Assembly: GCA_947626035.1 (NCBI GenBank)
Contig: CANQQR010000009.1
Location: 1 to 32,085 of the forward strand
Length of the DNA: 32,085 nucleotides
Direction of reading: 5' to 3'
From: an uncultured Bacilli bacterium
Lineage (GTDB): Bacteria > Bacillota_I > Bacilli_A > RF39 > UBA660
Shown: piece after piece, positions 17,444 through 24,591 of the stretch
Numbering within the stretch: the first letter of the stretch is position 1
How the letters are laid out: each line of letters opens with the position of its first letter
The notes under the pieces: model-generated
What the model saw: only the letters and a program-made list of their open reading frames with translations
Told to the model about the DNA's origin: nothing
Database searches by the model: none
Program-made: the position numbers and the translations under genes

Positions 17444-18031
17444 TTATTTAATATATGTGTTATAGTCTAGCACTTCTTTCTCACTTTCAAATTTTAGGTA
17501 TAGTGTTTTATTTGCTACACCTATTATTGTTCCTTTTTCTATGTAGTCATATATTTTTATGTCTTTTGCTTCTACATTACCATATGTTACGTTTATTCCA
17601 TTACTTTGTTGTACGATTACAGTCATTCCATATTCTTCTTTGTTTCCTATAAAAACTACTAAGCCACTTTCTAGCATTTTTACGTTATAGTTTTCACTTA
17701 CTGAAAGTTTTGCTCCACCGTTATAGTCTTCTACATTGTAGTACTCAAGGTTTTCGTTTTCCCAGACTGGTTTTGCAGTTTCTTTTTTAGTTATGTTTAG
17801 CAAGTATTTTTTATAAAGATTATTAACTTTAGAGAAGTTATAGTTTGTTTCAAATAGGTTTTTGTTTAATTCTTTTTTGAATTTTGGACTTATGTTATTT
17901 ATTATTAGTATTAATAGTACTAAGGTAGTTGTTAGTAGTGTTCTTTTTATTATTGATTCTCTATATGATTTTTTGTTTTCTTTTGTTTCGTTTTTTATTC
18001 CTTTATCTTTTAAATAGTCTTCTAAAGTCAT
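17444..18031 (-). CDS. spoIVFA: SpoIVFA-like regulator of sigma-K processing
   Basis: Membrane protein that holds SpoIVFB inactive until the forespore signal arrives. The 195-aa protein has a cytoplasmic N-terminus (1-30), one membrane segment (about 34-48, LLTTTLVLLILIINN), a linker and a degenerate M23/LytM domain (about 105-190; SGLVVFIGNKEEYGMTVIVQ, GTIIGVAN) that lacks the metal-binding His set, as in SpoIVFA. ATG 18029-18031 is preferred over a GTG three codons upstream, since that GTG is part of the AGGTGA ribosome binding site. It is followed directly by the SpoIVFB-like gene, the same order as in B. subtilis. Confidence 0.87.
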   Translation of the reverse strand: MTLEDYLKDKGIKNETKENKKSYRESIIKRTLLTTTLVLLILIINNISPKFKKELNKNLFETNYNFSKVNNLYKKYLLNITKKETAKPVWENENLEYYNVEDYNGGAKLSVSENYNVKMLESGLVVFIGNKEEYGMTVIVQQSNGINVTYGNVEAKDIKIYDYIEKGTIIGVANKTLYLKFESEKEVLDYNTYIK

Positions 18032-18047
18032 TTTAGTCACCTATGAT

Positions 18048-18055
18048 ATTTTATG
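18048..18055 (-). promoter_or_regulatory. Possible sigma-E -10 element of the spoIVFA operon
   Basis: CATAAAAT fits the sigma-E -10 consensus CATAHAWT at every position and lies 17 bp before the spoIVFA ATG, just upstream of the ribosome binding site. The -35 region is poor. B. subtilis transcribes spoIVF with sigma-E, which supports the reading. Confidence 0.45.
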
Positions 18056-18097
18056 TTTTTTAATTATTTTTATGTTTATTTTGGTTTGTAAATGTTT

Positions 18098-18103
18098 TAT
18101 AAT
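18098..18103 (+). promoter_or_regulatory. -10 box immediately before the IMPACT-family gene
   Basis: TATAAT is separated from the ATG at 18110 by 6 nt, so transcription would begin at or next to the start codon. No -35 consensus is evident at 17-nt distance (TTTATT). Confidence 0.5.
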
Positions 18104-18109
18104 GGGTAT

Positions 18110-18457
18110 ATGAAAAAAGTTAGTGAAAGTTTAGTTATTGAGAAAAAAAGTAAATTTTATGGGTTTAGGTATGATATTGATAGTTTAGAAGAGGTTTCTT
18201 TTATTTTAGATAGTTTAAGAAAGGAACATAAAAAAGCAAAGCATATTTGTTATGCTTTTAGGTTTCAAAATGTGGAAAGGAAGTATGAAGATAAGGAGCC
18301 TAGTAATAGCGCTGGGTTACCTATTTTGGAGGTAATTAACCATAATAATTTAGATAATACTCTTATTGTTGTTGTTAGGTATTTTGGTGGTACTTTGTTA
18401 GGGCGAGGGTTACTTACTAGGACTTATAGTAAGGCTGCAAGGTTACTTGTTAATTAA
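18110..18457 (+). CDS. Short YigZ/IMPACT-family (UPF0029) protein
   Basis: A 115-aa protein equal to the N-terminal UPF0029 domain of YigZ/YvyE: FYGFRYDIDSLEEV, KAKHICYAFRF, then the family signature DKEPSNSAGLPIL and VVVRYFGGTLLGRGLLTRTYSKAA. Typical bacterial members are about 200 aa with a second ferredoxin-like domain, which is absent here. Function of the family in bacteria is uncertain (the eukaryotic relative IMPACT regulates Gcn2). ATG 18110 is used because an earlier in-frame ATG (18092) lies upstream of the TATAAT; there is no Shine-Dalgarno, suggesting a leaderless mRNA. Transcribed divergently from spoIVFA. Confidence 0.85.
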   Translation: MKKVSESLVIEKKSKFYGFRYDIDSLEEVSFILDSLRKEHKKAKHICYAFRFQNVERKYEDKEPSNSAGLPILEVINHNNLDNTLIVVVRYFGGTLLGRGLLTRTYSKAARLLVN

Positions 18458-18510
18458 AGTTTTTAAGAAAATTGTGTACTTTTTAGGAAAAAAGTATATA
18501 ATATATTAAG

Positions 18511-18560
18511 AAAAGCACTGATTATTAAGGGATTTAGTAATCGTTAACAATGTGCTTTTC
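18511..18560. terminator. Bidirectional terminator between convergent genes
   Basis: Outer stem AAAAGCAC/GTGCTTTT (18511-18518 and 18552-18559) encloses a second hairpin GATTATTAA/TTAGTAATC with a GGGAT loop. It is followed by CTTTTT on the plus strand and by a short T-rich run on the other, so it can end both the IMPACT-family gene and the gpr operon. Confidence 0.75.
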
Positions 18561-18563
18561 TTT

Positions 18564-18893
18564 TTAGTTTGTAAATAACTTACTTAATACTTTTATAAAT
18601 CCACCTAGTCCTTTTGTGACTAGTTTTTCTGTATATTCTCCTGTTTTTAGGCCTAGCTTACTTACGTTGTTACTGTAGTCTTTGTATTTTGTTTCTAGGT
18701 AGTCACTTGCAGTTATGTCTTTTCCTTCTTTTACATCGTTTTCAAATTTTTTCATTGATTTTTCTGTTAGTATCATTTTGTTATATTCTCTATAGTCATA
18801 GTAGCCTCCTTTAAAAAGCGCGTATATTCCTATGTATATTACAAATAGTATTATTACTACTACTTGTACTGGATTTTTCTTTTTCTTTTTCAT
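18564..18893 (-). CDS. Small membrane-anchored protein in the YqxA position after spoIIP
   Basis: A 109-aa protein with a lysine-rich start (MKKKKKN), one membrane segment (about 9-27, VQVVVIILFVIYIGIYALF) and a charged extracytoplasmic part ending in a helix (TKGLGGFIKVLSKLF). It overlaps spoIIP by 4 bp (ATGA), so the two are translated together. In Bacillus the gene after gpr-spoIIP is yqxA, also a small single-pass protein; the position matches, but I cannot confirm homology by eye. Confidence 0.75.
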   Translation of the reverse strand: MKKKKKNPVQVVVIILFVIYIGIYALFKGGYYDYREYNKMILTEKSMKKFENDVKEGKDITASDYLETKYKDYSNNVSKLGLKTGEYTEKLVTKGLGGFIKVLSKLFTN

Positions 18894-19858
18894 TCTTCAC
18901 CCCTGATTAGTTCTTCTAAGCATATTGCTAGAGCTTCCATGGTGTTATTTACTTCTTCTATTTTGTTATATTCACCGCCTACTTCTATTAGTACGGTTTT
19001 TCCGTCTAAATCTGGGTTATATATTCCGTATATGGGTTCTTCGTCACTTCTTAATATTCCACGGCTTAGGCCACTGTAGTTTTTTTCTATTATTTCGTTT
19101 AGTTTTTCAGCAAATCCTACGTTGTTTTCAGCTTTTGTGTGACCCATTCCAGTTACTAAGAGTACTCTAGCGTAGGGTTTTTCGTTTATTTCTTTGTATG
19201 TTACGTCTAAAGGAGCTGCATCTCTATGGATGTCTATTAGGTATTTTATAGTTGGGTTTTGTTTTTGGGCTTCACGTGCGAAATATTCTGTTGCGTGGTA
19301 TGAGTCGTTATAGTTCATTCCATTATTGTTTAGATATTCTTTTACGTTATTTGTTTCTACTATTGTGTTAATGCCTAGGTTGTTTAGGTTTTCTCTTAGT
19401 ATGTAGGACGCGATTAGTACGTTTGGTTTTACAGAGTAGTCGTATACTGCTTCACTATTATATTCTTCTAGTTGGTGGGTGTTATATAAATATACTATTG
19501 GGCTTGTTACTTTAGTGGGTTCAGGGTCTATTACATATTCACTTTTGGATTCGTTATAGTCATAGTTATCTCTTTTTATGTTTGAAAATACGCTTAGGTT
19601 GTTTTTTTCTACTATTTTGTTTAGTCCGTTATATATTATGTATTTTGGACTTGTGACGTTTTCTTTTAGTAAGTTTTTTATGAATACGCTGCTGTTTGAT
19701 ATTTCTCCCATCATGCTTCCTAGTAGTAAGTTTTTTGTTGTGTCTTTGTCTTTTGTTAATAAAATTAATGTAGATAAAAAGGAAAGAGAAAAAAGTAATA
19801 TGTATATTATTTTGTTAGTGTTTACTTGTTTTTTCTTTCCAATAAATCTTTTCTTCAT
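18890..19858 (-). CDS. spoIIP: Stage II sporulation protein P (peptidoglycan hydrolase)
   Basis: SpoIIP is the amidase/endopeptidase of the DMP complex that thins septal peptidoglycan and drives engulfment. The 322-aa protein has a basic N-terminus and membrane anchor (about 15-38, IIYILLFSLSFLSTLILL), a linker, and the catalytic domain from about 125 with the family motifs YLYNTHQLEEY and YLIDIHRDA, plus a C-terminal LIEVGGEYN segment. The ATG at 19856-19858 has GAGGTG 6 nt upstream; an in-frame start six codons earlier lacks one. Operon gpr-spoIIP-small gene, as in Bacillus. SpoIID and SpoIIM are not in this window. Confidence 0.95.
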   Translation of the reverse strand: MKKRFIGKKKQVNTNKIIYILLFSLSFLSTLILLTKDKDTTKNLLLGSMMGEISNSSVFIKNLLKENVTSPKYIIYNGLNKIVEKNNLSVFSNIKRDNYDYNESKSEYVIDPEPTKVTSPIVYLYNTHQLEEYNSEAVYDYSVKPNVLIASYILRENLNNLGINTIVETNNVKEYLNNNGMNYNDSYHATEYFAREAQKQNPTIKYLIDIHRDAAPLDVTYKEINEKPYARVLLVTGMGHTKAENNVGFAEKLNEIIEKNYSGLSRGILRSDEEPIYGIYNPDLDGKTVLIEVGGEYNKIEEVNNTMEALAICLEELIRGEE

Positions 19859-19914
19859 ATAATTCACCTCTTTCAAATAAATTATATATTAAAGATTATG
19901 AATTATTTGTCGAA

Positions 19915-20655
19915 TTAAAACATTCTATTTAAAGCTATACTTATTATGCTACTTAAATCGTCTACGTAGTGGTCTATGTTTATTTTGCTTATTAGTAAGT
20001 CTGGGTTTTCTTTTTTTACTTCTTTCATGTTTATTATGGTAGGTATGCCTATACATATTACGTCTTTTTTTAATGTTTTTTTAGATATTTCTTTACTTAC
20101 TTCGTTTAGTGCGCTGCCTGGGTACAAGCCACCAGTAGATATTTGTATAGTTGTGCCTATTCTTTCTATGTGTGTTGCTTTTAGTGAGTCTATTATTACT
20201 ACTAAATCTACTTCTAGCATGTCACTTATTGCTTTTATGAATTTTACACTGTTTATGTTGGTTAAGCCTTCTACATCTTTATATATTTTATATAGTTTGT
20301 TTCCGGCTACTAGTTTTTCTATTACTAAGTAACCAAATTTGTCTGTTGTTATTTCTTTGTTTCCAAGGCCACAAAAGAGTATTTTTTTGTTTTTATCTAT
20401 TTTTAGTGTTTCTGTTAGTTCTTTTATTTTATTTGATATTATTTCTATTAGGTCTTCAACACATGAAGATATGTCACTTTTTTCCCATAGTATTGTTATG
20501 TATTTACCTTTGTTTCTGTTTATCATTTTGCTTTTTGAGTGGTCTATGTTTATTTCGTTTATTTTGAATATGCTTTTTGTTTCTTCTTTTGCTGTTAATT
20601 TGCTACTATTTATAAGGGGTTCACTTTCTTCTATTAATATATTATCTTTGAACAT
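19915..20655 (-). CDS. gpr: Germination protease GPR, short form
   Basis: Degrades small acid-soluble spore proteins on germination. The 246-aa protein has GPR signatures: KGKYITI near residue 51, LFCGLGNKEITTDKFGYLV (about 92-110) and IIDSLKATHIERIGTTIQIS with GGLYPGSALN, including the conserved Asp of IIDSL. Bacillus GPR is about 370 aa; the difference comes from missing central and C-terminal segments, so this is a compact version. The start is supported by TAGGTGA. It heads the gpr-spoIIP operon behind a sigma-G-like promoter and is divergent from rpsT, a neighbourhood conserved in Bacilli. Confidence 0.93.
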   Translation of the reverse strand: MFKDNILIEESEPLINSSKLTAKEETKSIFKINEINIDHSKSKMINRNKGKYITILWEKSDISSCVEDLIEIISNKIKELTETLKIDKNKKILFCGLGNKEITTDKFGYLVIEKLVAGNKLYKIYKDVEGLTNINSVKFIKAISDMLEVDLVVIIDSLKATHIERIGTTIQISTGGLYPGSALNEVSKEISKKTLKKDVICIGIPTIINMKEVKKENPDLLISKINIDHYVDDLSSIISIALNRMF

Positions 20656-20674
20656 GTATTAATCACCTATTAAT

Positions 20675-20703
20675 TAAAATGGCTAAACTCTTGCTTTTTA
20701 TAC
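20675..20703 (-). promoter_or_regulatory. Sigma-G-type promoter of gpr
   Basis: GTATA (20699-20703), 17-nt spacer, CATTTTA (20675-20681): fits the sigma-G consensus GHATR-N17/18-CATNHTA at every position. Bacillus gpr is transcribed in the forespore by sigma-F and sigma-G. It overlaps the rpsT promoter on the other strand. Confidence 0.7.
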
Positions 20704-20719
20704 TCTTTTTTGGTAAAAT
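20691..20719 (+). promoter_or_regulatory. Sigma-A promoter of rpsT
   Basis: TTGCTT (20691-20696), 17-nt spacer, TAAAAT (20714-20719), about 30 nt before the rpsT start. Shares DNA with the gpr promoter. Confidence 0.75.
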
Positions 20720-20749
20720 CTACTTGTATTTAAAAGGGAGGTGCAAGAG

Positions 20750-21019
20750 ATGGCTAATATTAAAAGTGCTAAAAAGAGAATTATAACAAGTAGGAAGAGT
20801 GCTTTACTTAATAATGATGTTAAGTCAAGTATGAAAACTAGTATTAAGAAATTTTTAAAGGCTGTTAATGATGGAGACAAAGATCAAGCATTGGTTAAGT
20901 TAAATATTGCAGTTAAGAATATTGATAAGGCTCAGGCTAAAGGTGTAATTAAGAAGAACACTGCTAGTAGGTATAAGTCTAATATTAGTAAAAAATTTAA
21001 TCTTTTAAGTAGCAAGTAA
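20750..21019 (+). CDS. rpsT: 30S ribosomal protein S20
   Basis: An 89-aa basic helical protein that binds 16S rRNA. It begins MANIKSAKKRIITS, the family N-terminus, which fixes the start at ATG 20750 rather than the in-frame GTG at 20741; that GTG belongs to the AGGGAGGTG ribosome binding site. The C-terminal IKKNTASRYKSNISK segment is also typical. Confidence 0.97.
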   Translation: MANIKSAKKRIITSRKSALLNNDVKSSMKTSIKKFLKAVNDGDKDQALVKLNIAVKNIDKAQAKGVIKKNTASRYKSNISKKFNLLSSK

Positions 21020-21048
21020 TTGCTATTTTTTTCTTTTTATATTATTAT
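21020..21048 (+). promoter_or_regulatory. Putative promoter of the transglutaminase-like gene
   Basis: TTGCTA (21020-21025), which begins at the base after the rpsT stop codon, 17-nt spacer, TATTAT (21043-21048), then 6 nt to the ATG at 21055. This would place +1 at the start codon. No Shine-Dalgarno is present. Confidence 0.5.
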
Positions 21049-21054
21049 TGTTTT

Positions 21055-21951
21055 ATGAAGATAAAAAGTTTTATATTTACAATTTTAATGATGGGGATTG
21101 TTTTAATAGTTTATTTAAATATTGATAGTATTAGTAAAACTATTAAAAGTTTTTTGGTTAGTGATAATTATGTTTCTGTTTTAGATAGTAATTCTTATAA
21201 GAGAACTTATAGTTATACTAGGTTTTATAATAGTACAGAGTTTAGTCCTATTAATTATTATGATATAGAGAATGTTTATTATAATATTTTAAATAATGGA
21301 CATGATGATTATACTTTTTATTGTGATAAAGAGTACTCTAATTGTTTAAATGATATTAAGGAGATAGCGCTTAATGATAATTTACTTAGTAAGATTAATA
21401 ATTATGTTCATCCTTTTAATAGTTTTAATAATATTGATACTGTTATTTCTAAGGATGGTAAGGTTAGAGTTAAGGTTACACATAAGTATGATGAAGAGAA
21501 GATTGAGGTTATTAATAATAAGGTTAATCAGATTATTAGTAGTTTAGGGTTAGATAATTTGAGTGTTAAAGAGAAAATTGGAAAGGTTCATGATTATATT
21601 ATTAATAATACTGTTTATGATAATGAACAGATTAGTGGTACTTCTGAGTTTGATAGTACTAGTGCTTATGGGGTTTTGATAGAGGGCGCTGGTGTTTGTT
21701 CTGGGTATAGTGATGCGATGGCGATTTTTTTAGATAGGTTTGATGTTCCTAATTTAAAGATTAGTAGTGAAAATCATATTTGGAATTTGGTTTATTTAGA
21801 TGGTAAGTGGTTACATCTTGATTTGACTTGGGATGATACTGAGAATACTTTATATAGTGATAATTATTTTTTGATTACAAAAGAAAAACTCTTTGATTTA
21901 GATAACAAAGAGCATATGTTTGATACATCATTTTATTTAGAAGCCAATTAG
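21055..21951 (+). CDS. Membrane-anchored transglutaminase-like protein
   Basis: A 298-aa protein with an N-terminal membrane anchor (about 5-22, SFIFTILMMGIVLIVYLN) and an extracytoplasmic transglutaminase-like (papain-fold) domain at about 165-275. The triad is visible: Cys215 in GVCSGYS, His241 in ENHIWN and Asp256 in LHLDLTWDD. Such proteins may act as peptidases or crosslinking enzymes on cell-wall-associated proteins; substrate unknown. The C-terminus overlaps miaA by 15 bp on the opposite strand. The gene has no Shine-Dalgarno. Spore genes lie close by, but I see no direct evidence that it belongs to sporulation. Confidence 0.85.
   Translation: MKIKSFIFTILMMGIVLIVYLNIDSISKTIKSFLVSDNYVSVLDSNSYKRTYSYTRFYNSTEFSPINYYDIENVYYNILNNGHDDYTFYCDKEYSNCLNDIKEIALNDNLLSKINNYVHPFNSFNNIDTVISKDGKVRVKVTHKYDEEKIEVINNKVNQIISSLGLDNLSVKEKIGKVHDYIINNTVYDNEQISGTSEFDSTSAYGVLIEGAGVCSGYSDAMAIFLDRFDVPNLKISSENHIWNLVYLDGKWLHLDLTWDDTENTLYSDNYFLITKEKLFDLDNKEHMFDTSFYLEAN
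21881..21912 (-). terminator. miaA terminator inside the opposite-strand gene
   Basis: CTCTTTG/CAAAGAG (21889-21895 and 21906-21912) with a 10-nt loop, followed on the minus strand by TTTTTCTT. It ends the leftward operon but lies within the coding sequence of the transglutaminase-like gene. Confidence 0.75.
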
Positions 21952-22812
21952 TGCTTCTACTTTTTTTATGGTGTTGTTAAAGTTTTCAAAGTCTACTTCT
22001 ACCCAGTTTACGTTTTTAAATTGATGTGTCATAAATGTGATTTGTCTTTTTGCATAGTTTCTTGTTCTTCTTTTTGCTTCATTTATTGCTATGTTTATTG
22101 GTATTTTGTGATTTATGAAGTTTAGGAATTCTCTATAGCCTATTAGTGTCATTAGTTTTGGAGCATCCATGTTGTTTAGGCTTCTACATTCTTCTAGTAA
22201 GCCATCACATAGCATTTCGTCTACTCTTACGTTTAAGCGTTTGTAAAGAGTTTCTTTGTCTTTAGTTAGGCCTATTAGTGTGAAGTCGTATAGTGGTGTG
22301 TCTTTTTCTTCTTTGTTTTTTATTATTTCTCCTGTTTCTTCGTAATGACTTAAAAATCTTTCTAGTCTTTTTCGGTTATTTACGTGAATGTTATTTTCTT
22401 TATAGATGCTGTCTACTTTGCTTTTTAGTTCTTCGTTTGTTAACTTTTCATATGTTTTTTTGTTTTCTTCTTCTTTAAATTTATAGTCATATAAAAGTGC
22501 TTTTAGGTATAGACCAGAGCCACCTACGATTATTACGTTTTTGTTTTCTTTTATTAGTCTGTTTAGTATAATTCTACCTTGTTCTTGGTAGTCTTTTACT
22601 GTGAAATTTTCTTTTATGCTAACTAGGTTTAGCATGTGATGTGGTATGTTTTCCATTTGGTCTTCTGTTATTTTTGCAGTTCCTATTACAGGTTCAATGT
22701 ATACTTGTGTTGCGTCTGCGTTTATTATTTCTGCATGCATTTTTTTTGCAAGTTCGATACTTAATTTTGTTTTGCCTACTCCAGTAGGTCCTAATATTAC
22801 TATTATTTTCAT
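21937..22812 (-). CDS. miaA: tRNA dimethylallyltransferase MiaA
   Basis: Transfers a dimethylallyl group to N6 of A37 in tRNAs reading UNN codons. The 291-aa protein has the P-loop GPTGVGKTKLS (8-18), the DATQVY segment (about 34-39; DSxQxY in most members), IVGGSGLYLKALL, and the C-terminal KRRTRNYAKRQITF motif. Its ATG directly follows the mutL stop codon (TAAATG), and mutL-miaA adjacency is common in bacteria. Confidence 0.97.
   Translation of the reverse strand: MKIIVILGPTGVGKTKLSIELAKKMHAEIINADATQVYIEPVIGTAKITEDQMENIPHHMLNLVSIKENFTVKDYQEQGRIILNRLIKENKNVIIVGGSGLYLKALLYDYKFKEEENKKTYEKLTNEELKSKVDSIYKENNIHVNNRKRLERFLSHYEETGEIIKNKEEKDTPLYDFTLIGLTKDKETLYKRLNVRVDEMLCDGLLEECRSLNNMDAPKLMTLIGYREFLNFINHKIPINIAINEAKRRTRNYAKRQITFMTHQFKNVNWVEVDFENFNNTIKKVEALIGF
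21938..21967 (+). terminator. Terminator of the transglutaminase-like gene, inside miaA
   Basis: TAGAAGC/GCTTCTA (21938-21944 and 21953-21959) with the stop codon TAG (21949-21951) in the loop, then CTTTTTTT. It lies inside the 3' coding end of miaA on the other strand. Confidence 0.8.
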
Positions 22813-24579
22813 TTAGTTCACCCTTTTAAACATTTTTTCTAAATCATGTAATGTATATTTTATTATTGTTGGTCTTCCATGAGGACAAGTGTATGGGTAC
22901 TCACAGCTAAATAATCTTTTTATTAATATTTCTTGTTCTAGCGTACCTATTGATGTGTTTGCTTTTACACTCATTTTGCATGATAGGTTTATCGCTAGTT
23001 GTTCGTTAAATTTTACTCTGTCAAATTTAGCGTCCATGTTTGTTATTAAATCAAATATTTTGTTTATTGTTTCTGTTTCGTAACCTTCTCTAACCCAGGT
23101 TGGATGGGCTAGTACTCTTATTGTGTTTACACCAAATTCTTCAAATGTTATGCCTAAGTCTTCTATTAGGCTTTTATTTTCTAGTACTTTCATATATTCG
23201 TTTTTTGTTAGTTCTATGTTTATTGGAAATAGAAGACTTGTTGTGTATATTTTTTCTTCTTTTAGTGCTTTCATGTATTTTTCATAGTTGATTCTTTCGT
23301 TTGCTGCGTGTATGTCTATTATGTATACGTTAGATGTGTCACTTGCAAATAGGTATGTTCCAAGTGCAAGGCCAACTCTATTTATTATATCACTATTTAA
23401 GTCACTATGGGGTTCTATATTATATTCTAGTGTGTCTTCGTTTAGTGAGAAGTTTAGTGTTTCTTCTTCTACGCTGTTATATGTGTTATAGTTTGTGTAG
23501 TTACTAGTTTCGTTGTTTGTAGGAAAGTTATAAGAAGACGAATTTTCTGTAATTTCTTTTATGTCTTCTTGTGCTTCGTAACCTTTATATGTGTTGTCTT
23601 TTTTGTTTAGTGCATCTCTTATAAGTGCGAATAGGAGGTCTTCTAGTGTGTCCATTTTGCTAAATTTTATGTCTTGTTTTGTTGGATGGATGTTTACGTC
23701 TACTAGTGTTGGGTCTACGTTTATGTTTATTACTGTAATTGGGTATTTGTTTTCTGCTAGGAATGTGTGGTATGCGTCTTTTATTATTCTGTTTACGTAG
23801 TTATTTTGGACTATTCTTCCGTTTACTAGTATAGTCATTCCTGTTTTTGTGCTTTTGTTTATGTTTATGTTACTTATATACCCGTCTATATCGTAGTCTA
23901 GGTTGCTTCCTTTTATTTTTACCATGTTTTTGCTTACTCCGTAGCCATATATTTCGTGTATTGTTTTTAGTAAGTCAGAAGAGCCTGTTGTTTTTAGTAT
24001 TTCTTTGTCTTCACTTTTTAGAGTGAAGCTTATGTAAGGATGGCTTAGGCTTAGTTTTTCTATTAGTGATACTATGCTGTTTAGTTCTGTGTAAAAACTT
24101 TTTAGGAATTTTAGTCTAGCTGGTGTGTTATAGAATATGTCTTTTACTGTTACTATTGTTCCCTCGCTTATATTTGCTTCGGTGTTTTCTATTACTTTAC
24201 CACCTTTTATTACTATTTTTGTGCTAGTGGTTTTGTTAGATGTTACTAGTTCTACTTCACTTACACTTGCAATTGAGGGAAGTGCTTCTCCCCTAAAGCC
24301 TAGAGTACTAATAAAGAATAAGTCGTTTTCGTTTTTTATTTTTGATGTTGCATGTGGTGTGAAACAAAGAAGGGCGTCAGATGCGTCCATTCCTATTCCG
24401 TTGTCTGTTACTTTTATTTCTTTTATTCCAGCGTTTATTAGTTCTATTTTTATTTTTGTGCTTTTAGCGTCTATGCTGTTTTCTACTAGTTCTTTTACTA
24501 CACTTGCTACTTTTTCTACTACTTCTCCTGCAGCAATTTTGTTTGATAATGATTCGTCCATTACTTTAATTATGCCCAT
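22813..24579 (-). CDS. mutL: DNA mismatch repair protein MutL
   Basis: Links mismatch recognition by MutS to strand removal; in Firmicutes MutL itself nicks DNA. The 588-aa protein has the GHKL ATPase motifs: KELVENSIDA (about 29-38), DNGIGM, TLGFRGEALPSI and, further on, NGRIV. The C-terminal domain has an endonuclease-type motif, D-I-H-A-A-N-E-R-x3-E, with Ile in place of the usual Gln of DQHA, and CPHGRPT near the end. AAGGAG lies 8 nt upstream of ATG. No mutS is in this window. Confidence 0.96.
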   Translation of the reverse strand: MGIIKVMDESLSNKIAAGEVVEKVASVVKELVENSIDAKSTKIKIELINAGIKEIKVTDNGIGMDASDALLCFTPHATSKIKNENDLFFISTLGFRGEALPSIASVSEVELVTSNKTTSTKIVIKGGKVIENTEANISEGTIVTVKDIFYNTPARLKFLKSFYTELNSIVSLIEKLSLSHPYISFTLKSEDKEILKTTGSSDLLKTIHEIYGYGVSKNMVKIKGSNLDYDIDGYISNININKSTKTGMTILVNGRIVQNNYVNRIIKDAYHTFLAENKYPITVININVDPTLVDVNIHPTKQDIKFSKMDTLEDLLFALIRDALNKKDNTYKGYEAQEDIKEITENSSSYNFPTNNETSNYTNYNTYNSVEEETLNFSLNEDTLEYNIEPHSDLNSDIINRVGLALGTYLFASDTSNVYIIDIHAANERINYEKYMKALKEEKIYTTSLLFPINIELTKNEYMKVLENKSLIEDLGITFEEFGVNTIRVLAHPTWVREGYETETINKIFDLITNMDAKFDRVKFNEQLAINLSCKMSVKANTSIGTLEQEILIKRLFSCEYPYTCPHGRPTIIKYTLHDLEKMFKRVN

Positions 24580-24591
24580 AAGTCACTCTCC

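Noticed and set aside
18092-18109. Upstream ATG of the IMPACT-family gene
   Set aside because: It precedes the TATAAT at 18098-18103 and has no ribosome binding site; the ATG at 18110 starts the family-like sequence.
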